A stretch of DNA of 64,000 bases from Simiduia litorea. GTDB lineage: Bacteria > Pseudomonadota > Gammaproteobacteria > Pseudomonadales > Cellvibrionaceae. The notes beneath the pieces are model-generated. The model searched no databases. It saw nothing but the letters and a program-made list of their open reading frames with translations, and was not told where the DNA came from. Below are positions 44,504-52,386 of this stretch, piece after piece. The position numbers and the translations under genes are program-made. The stretch covers positions 3,472,001 to 3,536,000 of the forward strand of contig NZ_AP031497.1 in the NCBI RefSeq assembly GCF_042853465.1, written 5' to 3'. How positions within the stretch are numbered: position 1 is the stretch's first letter; every line of letters starts with the position of its first letter.

Positions 44504-44980
44504 ATGCACAGCACAGAAAAAAAATTGATGTACGCCTCGCTCCTGCAGACGTGTAAGTCACTGACCGAAGGCGAGACCGATGAAGTAGCGGTTATGGCTA
44601 CACTTGCCTGCGAGATCCATCACGCTATCCCCTATAGTCACTGGACCGGATTTTACCGAGTCACTGAACCAAACTTACTTAAAGTAGGCCCCTATCAAGG
44701 TGGCCATGGCTGCCTACAAATTAGTTTTGATCGCGGTGTGTGCGGCAAAGCCGCGAAGGAAAATGCGGTACAACTGGTCGATGATGTACATAGCCTGCCT
44801 TATCATATTGCCTGCTCCAGCTCGACCTTATCCGAAGTTGTTTTACCCATAACCGATGCAACAGGCCAGGTCCGAGCCGTGCTAGATTTAGACTCGAATG
44901 ATCCTGCTGCGTTTTGCTCTGAAGATGTAGAAGGCTTATTGGCGCTACTCGAAAGGGTTAAAGCGTGTTACGAAACCTAG
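44504..44980 (+). CDS. msrC: Free methionine-(R)-sulfoxide reductase, GAF-domain type
   Basis: 158 residues, a single GAF domain. It reduces free Met-R-sulfoxide with thioredoxin. The three cysteines used in catalysis and resolution are conserved: GHGCLQI, GVCGKA and HIACSS. The motifs WTGFYRV, VGPYQGG, SEVVLPI and AVLDLDSND match the family closely. It lies just after coq7 and overlaps the next gene by 16 bp. Confidence 0.9.
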   Translation: MHSTEKKLMYASLLQTCKSLTEGETDEVAVMATLACEIHHAIPYSHWTGFYRVTEPNLLKVGPYQGGHGCLQISFDRGVCGKAAKENAVQLVDDVHSLPYHIACSSSTLSEVVLPITDATGQVRAVLDLDSNDPAAFCSEDVEGLLALLERVKACYET

Positions 44981-45744
44981 CCTGCACATTATTCACCGGC
45001 ATAATTTTCTGGGGTTTTTCCAGTGAACCGATCGCCGACGTCATAGAACTTAGAGCCGACGATTGGTGCCCCTACACCTGTGCCTCTGATGAAAATCAAG
45101 GCCTACTCGTCGAGATAGCCACCAGAGTTTTTACCAATGCCGGCCATAAGGTAGTTTTTCGTACCGTGCCATGGGCGCGAGCACAGCTTGAGGTTAAACA
45201 TCACAAAGCCCATGGTTTAGTTGGCGTAACCCCCGCAGAGGCACCCTCACTGATTTACAGTACCGAGCCCCTCCTGTACGCAGAAAACCATTGGTTCGTA
45301 AAAGCCGACAACCGCTGGCACTTTGATACGCTGGCCTCGTTAAAACCCCTAAAGCTAGGTGCCACAGAAGACTACAGTTACGGCTCAGCTATCGATACCT
45401 ATATTGCGCAAAATAAAACCGACAGTGCGAAAGTCCAGCTGCACATCAGCGATGTTTCGCTACTGCGCAACCTACGCAACTTACAGCAGGAAAGAATTGA
45501 TGTTTTGCTGGAAGATTGCCGCGTCGTGACCGTCACGGCCCAACAACACAGAGAAAAGGTCGCGCTAAGAAGCGCAGGGCTTGCCTCGCGAATAGCACTG
45601 TATATCGGCTTCGCCCCAGACCACCCGAAATCAAAACACTATGCGCAACTACTCAACCAAGGTATGGCCAAGCTAATCGACAGTGGCGAGTTGGCACAAA
45701 TGCTAAAACGCTATCCCGCCAGCTTGTGCCAATCAACGCGTTAA
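44965..45744 (+). CDS. Periplasmic solute-binding-like protein (SBP family 3)
   Basis: 259 residues from a GTG with GAAAGGG upstream; it begins inside msrC. A signal-like hydrophobic N-terminus (LACTLFTGIIFWGFS) precedes a type-3 substrate-binding fold: ELRADDWCPYTC, GLLVEIATRVFTNAGHKVVF, VPWARAQLEV, and SGELAQMLKRYPAS. No permease gene is near, and many such orphans in marine gammaproteobacteria are of unknown ligand. Its stop overlaps the convergent OsmC-like gene by 4 bp. Confidence 0.8.
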   Translation: MLRNLACTLFTGIIFWGFSSEPIADVIELRADDWCPYTCASDENQGLLVEIATRVFTNAGHKVVFRTVPWARAQLEVKHHKAHGLVGVTPAEAPSLIYSTEPLLYAENHWFVKADNRWHFDTLASLKPLKLGATEDYSYGSAIDTYIAQNKTDSAKVQLHISDVSLLRNLRNLQQERIDVLLEDCRVVTVTAQQHREKVALRSAGLASRIALYIGFAPDHPKSKHYAQLLNQGMAKLIDSGELAQMLKRYPASLCQSTR

Positions 45745-46166
45745 CCTTCGGTTTCTATTATGTCGACGGAATGGCTTAACTGCACGCCAGCCGATTCCAA
45801 CATGATCGATGCAGAACAATACTTAGTGGCGGACAGTTCAACCGCTTTTTGTACTTGGCTGAGCTTGAGCCCTTTACCTGAAACAATGAATTTCAAATGT
45901 ATTTTTGTGAACGGGGATGGCACACCGTCAGCTCGTTCCGCGTCAAGCTCTACCCGACAATCGCTTACCGCCTGACGAGATTTTTTTAATATGCCAATAA
46001 CGTCAAAAGAGGCGCAGCCACCCAAACCGAGCAGCATCATTTCCATCGGGCGCACGCCCATATTTCTTCCACCGTGATCAGGTGCACCATCCATAACAAC
46101 GGCATGGCCGCTGCCCGACTCACCCAAAAACATCACGCCGTCTACCCACTTTACCGTTGCCTGCAT
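45741..46166 (-). CDS. OsmC/YhfA family redox protein
   Basis: 141 residues from the ATG at 46166; upstream non-ATG starts add a short basic tail. OsmC-like proteins reduce organic hydroperoxides with two cysteines. The first lies in LLGLGGCASFDV and the second in SATKYCSASIM, both at expected places. YhfA-type members lack known activity but keep the fold. Its position between coq7 and the Vfr-like gene is also seen in pseudomonads. It has no operon partner. Confidence 0.88.
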   Translation of the reverse strand: MQATVKWVDGVMFLGESGSGHAVVMDGAPDHGGRNMGVRPMEMMLLGLGGCASFDVIGILKKSRQAVSDCRVELDAERADGVPSPFTKIHLKFIVSGKGLKLSQVQKAVELSATKYCSASIMLESAGVQLSHSVDIIETEG

Positions 46167-46492
46167 AGCTTTCACTCTTCTCTTCAATGCCAATCAAACA
46201 AGGCGCGCAGATTAACATAGTCGCGCTATTGGCTCTATGTATCCAGCCGCGCTGCAGGCCAATAACCCCAATAAAAACAAGGCTATTTGCACTTTTTCGG
46301 CGCAAATTCCCAGCAAAGTGTGACTACGAAGGCTAACTAGTTCACACTATTGAACGCTTTACTCGACTTGTACGAAAGCTGTGCTACAGCCTCGCTGGCA
46401 CCAAGCGCAGATAAACGCCATAATCAGGGCTGGCTCACAAGGCCTAACAACCAAAGCATTTGGTAACAAACGCACATAAAAGGGGTTTCACT

Positions 46493-47128
46493 TTGGTCGC
46501 CGTATTGACACCACACATTCAAAACGTAGACAAGTTCCTAGAGCATTGTCATCGTCGCCGCTACCCGGCTAAAACCACGATTATTTATGCAGGGGATAAA
46601 AGCGATTCCCTCTACTACATCGTAAAGGGGTCAGTAACCGTGCTGATCGAAGATGACGATGGCCATGAAATGATTGTCGCCTACTTAAACGACGGCGACT
46701 TTTTTGGCGAAATGGGCCTTTTCGAAGACGACGCCGATGCCCGCAGCGCCTGGGTTAGAGCCAAGACCGAATGCGAAGTTGCCGAAATCAGCTATGCCAA
46801 ATTTCACGAGCTGGTGGCAACTCACCCCGAGTTCCTATTTGCCTTATGCAGTCAAATGGCTAGCCGCCTGCGCAACACAACGCGCAAGGTCGGCGACCTC
46901 GCCTTTTTAGATGTGACCGGGCGTGTTGCTCGAACGCTTCTCGACCTCTGCAAAGAGCCGGATGCCATGACCCACCCAGACGGCATGCAAATCAAAATTA
47001 CTCGCCAAGAAATCGGCCGCATCGTGGGTTGTTCGCGGGAAATGGTAGGGCGTGTATTAAAAACCCTTGAAGAACAGGGTTTGGTTTCCGTTAAAGGTAA
47101 AACCATGGTGGTGTTTGGCACCCGGTAG
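46493..47128 (+). CDS. vfr: CRP/Vfr-type cAMP-responsive regulator
   Basis: 211 residues from a TTG at 46493 with AAAAGGGG seven bases upstream; this gives MVAVLTPHIQ, close to the Vfr N-terminus. The cAMP-binding domain has YYIVKGSVTVLIEDDDG and GDFFGEMGLFE...RSAWVRAK. The C-terminal HTH reads ITRQEIGRIVGCSREMVGRV and is nearly identical to that of Pseudomonas Vfr. A global activator of catabolic and surface functions in relatives. No CRP half-site pair was identified at the starch promoters by eye. Confidence 0.95.
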   Translation: MVAVLTPHIQNVDKFLEHCHRRRYPAKTTIIYAGDKSDSLYYIVKGSVTVLIEDDDGHEMIVAYLNDGDFFGEMGLFEDDADARSAWVRAKTECEVAEISYAKFHELVATHPEFLFALCSQMASRLRNTTRKVGDLAFLDVTGRVARTLLDLCKEPDAMTHPDGMQIKITRQEIGRIVGCSREMVGRVLKTLEEQGLVSVKGKTMVVFGTR

Positions 47129-47157
47129 TAGGCCTTGTCGAAAAAGGACCCGCATTA

Positions 47158-48180
47158 ATGCACAGGACGCGTTTTATAAACCCATTCGCGGTATTTGGAT
47201 TGGTTTTATTTGGCGTCATCGCCTGCGATGACGCCTCAATTCCCACCCAGAAAGTCATTACTGGCACAGCACAGCTGTCGGAGCCAAGTACCCTGCCAGC
47301 AGGCAGTAAACTGCAGGTGGTGCTGGAGGATATCAGCCGTGCGGATATTGCTGCCCAACCGGTAGCAGATCTCGAGCAGGACGCCACACAACCACTGCAC
47401 TTCGTCCTCACCTACAATCACGATCTCTTGCAAGCTGGTCGCCGCTATAACCTTAGGGGTCGCATAATTGATGCCCGCGGCCAACTGCTGTGGACTACAG
47501 ACACCCAACTATCACCGGCCACATCAGACACGCCCGTCACTTTAAAGCTAATAGCCGTAGCAACCAAGCCAACACCACAGCAAGCCTTATTTTATCAATG
47601 TGATAAGCAAAGCTTATTGGTAAAGATTGAGGGAGAAAGCGCTTCGCTATTTTTAGGCGAGAGAGTGTTTGCGCTGCATAAAATGATGAGTGGGTCCGGC
47701 ATCCACTTTCAATCTGAGGAAGCTGACTTCTGGAGTAAGGGCGACGAGGCCTTTTTAACCATTGCCGGCGAATCTCGCCAACACTGCACCCTACAACCAC
47801 AAGCGCTCTCTCTCGCAGCGGCCGAGGGCGCAACACTCTGGGCTAGCGGCAACGAACCGCCCTGGTTATTAATAAGACAAAAAGACGATACCATAGCGCT
47901 AACGCAAGCCTATGGCGCTGACGTTAGAACCTTTAGTAACCTGACAGAGCAGGTAAATACAGAGCAAGCAGTACAACTCAACGCGACATCTGCAGACCAA
48001 ACTCTCACCTTAGTCATCAAGCCAACGCCGTGTGTCGATTCGATGAGCGGCAAACAGTTTCCATTAACTCTTAATTTGGAGCTTGGCGACACTAAGCTCG
48101 ACGGCTGTGGCCAACCGCTTAGTGGCTCAACGATACCGTCAAATCATTTTCCGGCTGCGCAATCGGTAGATACAAAGTAA
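47158..48180 (+). CDS. Three-module lipoprotein: YbaY-like, MliC-like, COG3650-like
   Basis: 340 residues with a lipobox near FGVIACDD. Three modules appear in order: a YbaY/YscW-like beta domain (VITGTAQLSEPSTLPAGSKL, about 33-135), an MliC-like lysozyme-inhibitor fold (LFYQCDKQSLLVKI...HCTLQ, about 145-215), and a COG3650-like domain (WASGNEPPWLLI...CVDSMSGKQFPLTLNL, about 223-325). MliC proteins inhibit C-type lysozymes; the inhibitory Ser/Lys pair cannot be confirmed by eye. It starts 30 bp after the vfr stop. Its 3' end overlaps the convergent kinase gene by 62 bp. Confidence 0.75.
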   Translation: MHRTRFINPFAVFGLVLFGVIACDDASIPTQKVITGTAQLSEPSTLPAGSKLQVVLEDISRADIAAQPVADLEQDATQPLHFVLTYNHDLLQAGRRYNLRGRIIDARGQLLWTTDTQLSPATSDTPVTLKLIAVATKPTPQQALFYQCDKQSLLVKIEGESASLFLGERVFALHKMMSGSGIHFQSEEADFWSKGDEAFLTIAGESRQHCTLQPQALSLAAAEGATLWASGNEPPWLLIRQKDDTIALTQAYGADVRTFSNLTEQVNTEQAVQLNATSADQTLTLVIKPTPCVDSMSGKQFPLTLNLELGDTKLDGCGQPLSGSTIPSNHFPAAQSVDTK

Positions 48181-49396
48181 AACAACTGCCTTGCCCCTCA
48201 CGCGACTCCACTTTAATTTCCCCCCTGTGCATCTGCACAATACCGTAAGACACAGATAACCCGAGACCAGTGCCCTCGCCAACACGCTTGGTGGTGAAAA
48301 ACGGGTCGAAAATCTTGCGCTTCACCTCGGCGCTCATGCCCACACCATTATCGGTAATGCTTAACCACACTTGGGTGTTATCCGAGTTCATACCCGACTT
48401 AATCACAATCTCGCCAAACTCCGGTAATGACTGACCCGCGTTGACCAATAGGTTCAACAGCACCTGATTAATCTGTGGCGCAATGCATTGCACCGGTAAT
48501 ATTTCCCCCAACTCCAAGTGCACATTGCACTTATATTTCAATTCGTTGCTTACGATATTCAAGCTCGAGCGCAGCAGTTGGTGTAAATCTTCCTGCTGCC
48601 AGGCCTTCTGCTCCGGGTGGGCGAAGCCCTTAAGGTCACCGACAATTTGCTTCACCCGCAGCACGCCTTGCATCGACTCGGCAATTAAGTGCGCGGTGTC
48701 TTCACGTAAATAAGGAACATCAATATGCTGTTTCAAGACAATTAAATCACGCTTTAACTCAACGTCAGGAATGAGGTCATCGAGCGCTTCGTAGGCTTCA
48801 AGCAAACGCCATAAATCGCCCAAATAAGCCTTCAGGGTATCCAAGTTTGAATTGATGTAACCAACAGGGTTGTTAATTTCATGGGCTACTCCAGCCGCTA
48901 GCTGGCCCAAACTCACCATTTTCTCGGCCTGAATCAGCTGTGCCGTCGCCTCCTGCAACCTATCGTTCGCAGACTCAAGCTCCAAGGTGCGGTCTCGAAC
49001 GCGAGACTCTAAGTGTTGCTCGCGGTTATGTAAGGTTAAATGTGTACGCACCCGAGCCAGCAGTTCATCCCGGTTAAAAGGGGTAGATACATAGTCGGCG
49101 GCACCTAAATGGAAAGCTCTACTGATGGTATTTGGCTCGTTGTCTGCACTCAACACGATGACCGTAGGCACTCGGGTCAAGCCCAGAAGGGGCAATTCCT
49201 GCAACACATCAAAACCGGATTTTTCCGGCATATTCAAATCCAGTAACACAAGGTCAATGCTTTGCTGTGATACGACTCTTAGGCATTCTGCACCGTTTAC
49301 AGCCTCATAAAGCTCGGGAAACTCGTCTGCCAAAATATGGCGAACTAGCTTTCGATTTATATCATTATCATCGACAAGCAGTATCACTTGTGGCAT
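48119..49396 (-). CDS. Receiver domain-histidine kinase protein
   Basis: 425 residues from ATG 49396, preceded by AGGGAG. An N-terminal receiver domain (ILLVDDND; phospho-acceptor Asp in LVLLDLNMPEKSG) is followed by a coiled coil, the H-box GVAHEINNPVGYINSNL and a complete ATPase (NLLVNAGQSLP; ITDNGVGM; GEGTGLGLSVSYGI). There is no membrane segment, so it is a cytoplasmic signalling protein acting downstream of another kinase or protein. Its gene lies 114 bp downstream of the candidate leader/sRNA terminator. Confidence 0.92.
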   Translation of the reverse strand: MPQVILLVDDNDINRKLVRHILADEFPELYEAVNGAECLRVVSQQSIDLVLLDLNMPEKSGFDVLQELPLLGLTRVPTVIVLSADNEPNTISRAFHLGAADYVSTPFNRDELLARVRTHLTLHNREQHLESRVRDRTLELESANDRLQEATAQLIQAEKMVSLGQLAAGVAHEINNPVGYINSNLDTLKAYLGDLWRLLEAYEALDDLIPDVELKRDLIVLKQHIDVPYLREDTAHLIAESMQGVLRVKQIVGDLKGFAHPEQKAWQQEDLHQLLRSSLNIVSNELKYKCNVHLELGEILPVQCIAPQINQVLLNLLVNAGQSLPEFGEIVIKSGMNSDNTQVWLSITDNGVGMSAEVKRKIFDPFFTTKRVGEGTGLGLSVSYGIVQMHRGEIKVESREGQGSCFTLYLPIAQPENDLTVSLSH

Positions 49397-49509
49397 GGGC
49401 AGCTCCCTGTGGCCCAACTTTGGGTAGGCACAGTAAACCCCAGATCAGAAACTATTTGCAAGCGTGCTATAGCGCGGGAAAATCGAGCCGCCAGCACTTT
49501 CTCACAGGC

Positions 49510-49539
49510 AAAAAAAAGCCCTCTACAACAACTGAGGGC
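49510..49539 (-). terminator. Rho-independent terminator upstream of the receiver-kinase gene
   Basis: GCCCTC (49518-49523), 10-nt loop, GAGGGC (49534-49539), with eight A on the plus strand (U8 in the minus-strand RNA). No minus-strand protein gene ends just before it, so it must belong to a non-coding or leader transcript. Confidence 0.75.
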
Positions 49540-49845
49540 AAGGTCTTAGGGTGTTCTTGATCATCCTAGCGACTGCGATACCGATAGCGCCTCAAAGGTC
49601 TCACCTATCCAACCACCGCACCTGAGAACATCAGGTAACTAGGGTAAAAGTTGGGGGGCCCACCACTTACTACGAGCCCCCCTCAAATCGAGCCGGTTTT
49701 ACCTTCTATACAACGACTACGGCATCACCGGAAAAACTGACTACTACCACTACAAGGGTCATATTCGTTCAGCTTACTTCGAGAGTACTGCTGCCACCTT
49801 GGTTATACACCGCTGGGCTAATTCGCTCTCAACCACCTGAATATG
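49510..49845 (-). ncRNA. Candidate structured small RNA or regulatory leader
   Basis: A minus-strand transcript of about 335 nt is predicted. Promoter: TTGACA (49874-49879) and TAGAAT (49852-49857), spacer 16. End: GCCCTC/GAGGGC hairpin and T8 (49510-49539). Between them GGTAAAA and TTTTACC enclose GGGGGGC and GCCCCCC (about 49647-49703), and ACCTGA/TCAGGT forms another hairpin (about 49620-49636). The RNA also contains an 18-codon ORF (MTLVVVVVSFSGDAVVVV) without a clear ribosome site. It does not match 6S, tmRNA, SRP or RNase P RNA as I know them. It could act in trans or as an attenuator for the kinase gene downstream. Confidence 0.6.
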
Positions 49846-49851
49846 TAACCT

Positions 49852-49879
49852 ATTCTACATTTTATGACTAACCTGTCAA
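49852..49879 (-). promoter_or_regulatory. Sigma-70-type promoter for the candidate RNA
   Basis: TTGACA, 16-bp spacer, TAGAAT on the minus strand: a perfect -35 box and a -10 box with one departure from TATAAT. The expected start is near 49845. The divergent HTH-receiver gene begins at 50000; no clear promoter for it was found. Confidence 0.65.
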
Positions 49880-49999
49880 TCATGACATTATATCATTTTG
49901 TTATGGTTGAATGTCTATAAAAACACATTAGTCATTTAAGTCAGCTAGAAAGTTAGCTATATTTAACCTAATTCGCACTGAATAAGAGCAACATCGGGC

Positions 50000-50593
50000 A
50001 TGAGCGACATCCAAGTACTTACCACCGGCGAAGCTGCGAAATTCTGTGGCGTTAACTTCCGCACGGTCATTCGCTGGATCGAGCGTGGACGACTCAAAGC
50101 CTACAAACTGCCCGGGCGTGGCGATCACCGGATTCAAACCCAAGACTTCATAAACTTCCTCAGAGAGAACCAAATGCCGGTTCCCCCAGAGTTGGTGGGC
50201 GCCAATAACCGTATTTTGATTATCGAAGATCAGCCCGAGATGGCCGCTGCGATTAAGCGAACCCTAAAGCGCGCTGGCTATGAGGTAGAAGTGGCTAAGG
50301 ATGGCTTTGTGGCAGGAACTCTGTTGATGCGCCACGACCCTGCGCTGGTCACACTCGATTTGAAAATGCCGGGTATCGACGGTTATGAGGTGCTCACCTT
50401 CATTCGCGAGCATCAAGATCACAATCAGGTTAAGGTGCTCGTTATTTCAGCAGAAACAAAGGAAGGTTTATCGCGGGCTCTTAGCTCCGGCGCCGATGAC
50501 ATTCTCGCCAAACCCTTCGATAACAGTGAATTACTCAGTAAAGTCACTATTCTTATCGGCGAAGGGCAACCTAATATCGCCACTATCGCGTAA
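50000..50593 (+). CDS. HTH (excisionase/MerR-like)-receiver two-domain regulator
   Basis: 197 residues. Residues 5-58 form a helix-turn-helix with VLTTGEAAKFCGVNFRTVIRWIERG, GDHRIQ and FINFLREN, as in excisionase and BldC/MerR-like domains. Residues 70-190 form a receiver domain (ILIIEDQPEM; phospho-acceptor Asp120 in LVTLDLKMPGIDG; VISAET; AKPF). The DNA-binding domain is at the N-terminus, the reverse of usual response regulators. Its stop overlaps the next start by one base (TAATG). It lies near the receiver-kinase gene, a plausible partner. Confidence 0.9.
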   Translation: MSDIQVLTTGEAAKFCGVNFRTVIRWIERGRLKAYKLPGRGDHRIQTQDFINFLRENQMPVPPELVGANNRILIIEDQPEMAAAIKRTLKRAGYEVEVAKDGFVAGTLLMRHDPALVTLDLKMPGIDGYEVLTFIREHQDHNQVKVLVISAETKEGLSRALSSGADDILAKPFDNSELLSKVTILIGEGQPNIATIA

Positions 50594-50880
50594 TGATGAA
50601 TACATCCAATAGTGCTCGATGGATTACCGGTTTCGGCTGGCTAAACATTATTATTGCCGCCACAGCAACGGGCTTGACGCTAGTGGCGCCCATTTGGCTT
50701 GGCACGGTGAAACCGGGTGTATTTTTTACCTTGGCTCTGCAACTGGTAGTTTCCGCGGGGCTGGTGTTCGTGGGCCAACAACTTAAAGCCGGAACAGACC
50801 TGGGTCACAAGGTCTATCCAGCATCATTGGTAGCCTATGGCCTGTTCCTGCTGATGGCGGCGAGGTGGCTAGCTAGCTAG
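50593..50880 (+). CDS. Small multi-span membrane protein, hypothetical
   Basis: 95 residues, or 94 from the second ATG at 50596, with three hydrophobic segments (WLNIIIAATATGLTLVAPIW; FFTLALQLVVSAGLVFVG; LVAYGLFLLMAARWL). Tightly coupled to the HTH-receiver gene, so it may be its membrane partner. No family is recognised. The last 12 bp overlap the convergent spoVR gene. Confidence 0.7.
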   Translation: MMNTSNSARWITGFGWLNIIIAATATGLTLVAPIWLGTVKPGVFFTLALQLVVSAGLVFVGQQLKAGTDLGHKVYPASLVAYGLFLLMAARWLAS

Positions 50881-52386
50881 CTCCTCCTGCGTTGGTTTTG
50901 GCGGGCAGCGGAAGGTCTGCTTGACTTCGTCAGCCCACACCGATTCCAACACCACATCAAAGCCCCACAAGCGATGTACATGTTTTAACACTTCATCCGT
51001 AGACGGCCCCATTGGCTTTCGATTGTGCTGAAAATGTCTCAGGGTTAAAGCTCGGTCTCCGCGTACATTCACACCAAAGACTTGGATATTAGGCTCTCGA
51101 TTACCTAGGTTGTAATTACCCGCCAACGCAGAGCGAACCGCTTGGTAACCACGCTCATCGTGAATAGCATCCACAATAATTTCCGATTCCGCGTCGTCAT
51201 CGACGATAGAAAACAGCTTCATATCTCGCATCAGCTTGGGTGACAAGTACTGCAGAATGAAACTTTCGTCTTTGAAGTTTCGCATCGCAAAATCAAGCGT
51301 TTCCTGCCAAGGTTTACCGGCTATATCGGGAAACCAATCCCTATCCTCGGCTGTCGGCGCCTCACATATCCGACGAATATCCGTCATCATATTAAACCCT
51401 AAGGTATAGGGATTGATGCCGGAATAATATTTACTGTCAAACGGCGGCTGGTAAACCACGCTGGTATGGGATTGTAAAAATTCCATCATGAAACCGTCCG
51501 TCACATAACCTCGATCATACAAAGTATTCAGCAGGGTATAGTGCCAAAACGTGGCCCAGCCTTCGTTCATGACTTGCGTTTGGCGCTGCGGGTAAAAGTA
51601 CTGGGCAATCTTGCGCACGATGCGGACGATTTCCCGCTGCCAAGGTTCAAGCAATGGCGCGTGCTTCTCTATGAAGTACAAAATATTTTCCTGTGGTTCC
51701 TCAGGAAAGCGAAACGGGCTATCGAGCTGCTTAGCTGCATCGGAAACCGGAATAGTGCGCCAGAGGTCATTCACCTGTTGTTGTAAATGCAGTGCCCGCT
51801 CCTCCTGCCGAAGTATTTCTTCTTGGGCGGAAATTGGATAAGGCCGCTTGTATCTATCCACACCGTAATTCATCAAAGCATGACAAGAGTCGAGAATTCG
51901 CTCCACCTCGTCGATACCATAGCGCGACTCGCAACCAGCGATATAGTTTTTCGCGAACACAAGGTAGTCGATAATGGAATCTGCATCTGTCCATGCACGA
52001 AACAGGTAATTACCTTTAAAAAATGAGTTGTGTCCATAACATGCATGCGCAATCACCAACGCCTGCATGGTCATGGTATTTTCTTCCATCAGGTAGGCTA
52101 TACAAGGGTTGGAGTTAATCACTATCTCGTAAGCCAAGCCCATCTGGCCACGCTTGTAAGAATTTTCCACATTTAAAAATTGCTTGCCATAGGACCAATG
52201 GCTATACCCCAAGGGCATGCCCACAGAGGCGTAGGCATCCATCATTTGTTCGGAGCTGATCACTTCAATTTGATTAGGGTAGGTATCCAAACCGTACTCG
52301 CGCGCGATAGCTGCGATAGTGCTATCGTATTCCCTAATTAGCTCAAAACTCCATTCGGATGTTGTTGATATCGGTTTATTTGTCAT
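50869..52386 (-). CDS. SpoVR/YcgB family protein
   Basis: 505 residues from ATG 52386 (MTNKPISTTSEWSFELIREY). Characteristic motifs: YGLDTYPNQIEVI, SVGMPLGYSHWSYGKQF, HACYGHNSFFKGN, and MNEGWATFWHY. The function of SpoVR-like proteins in Gram-negatives is not settled. It is the third gene of a prkA-yeaH-spoVR operon and overlaps yeaH by 11 bp, the arrangement known from E. coli relatives and tied to stationary-phase or nitrogen-stress physiology. Confidence 0.95.
   Translation of the reverse strand: MTNKPISTTSEWSFELIREYDSTIAAIAREYGLDTYPNQIEVISSEQMMDAYASVGMPLGYSHWSYGKQFLNVENSYKRGQMGLAYEIVINSNPCIAYLMEENTMTMQALVIAHACYGHNSFFKGNYLFRAWTDADSIIDYLVFAKNYIAGCESRYGIDEVERILDSCHALMNYGVDRYKRPYPISAQEEILRQEERALHLQQQVNDLWRTIPVSDAAKQLDSPFRFPEEPQENILYFIEKHAPLLEPWQREIVRIVRKIAQYFYPQRQTQVMNEGWATFWHYTLLNTLYDRGYVTDGFMMEFLQSHTSVVYQPPFDSKYYSGINPYTLGFNMMTDIRRICEAPTAEDRDWFPDIAGKPWQETLDFAMRNFKDESFILQYLSPKLMRDMKLFSIVDDDAESEIIVDAIHDERGYQAVRSALAGNYNLGNREPNIQVFGVNVRGDRALTLRHFQHNRKPMGPSTDEVLKHVHRLWGFDVVLESVWADEVKQTFRCPPKPTQEELAS

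Noticed and set aside
46320..46350. TGTGA and TCACA words before the vfr gene, as a CRP site
   Set aside because: The half-sites are about 18 bp apart instead of 6, so they do not form a CRP operator.
49267..49560. 97-codon plus-strand frame over the kinase start and terminator
   Set aside because: Runs through the kinase start and an RNA terminator hairpin; composition is not protein-like.
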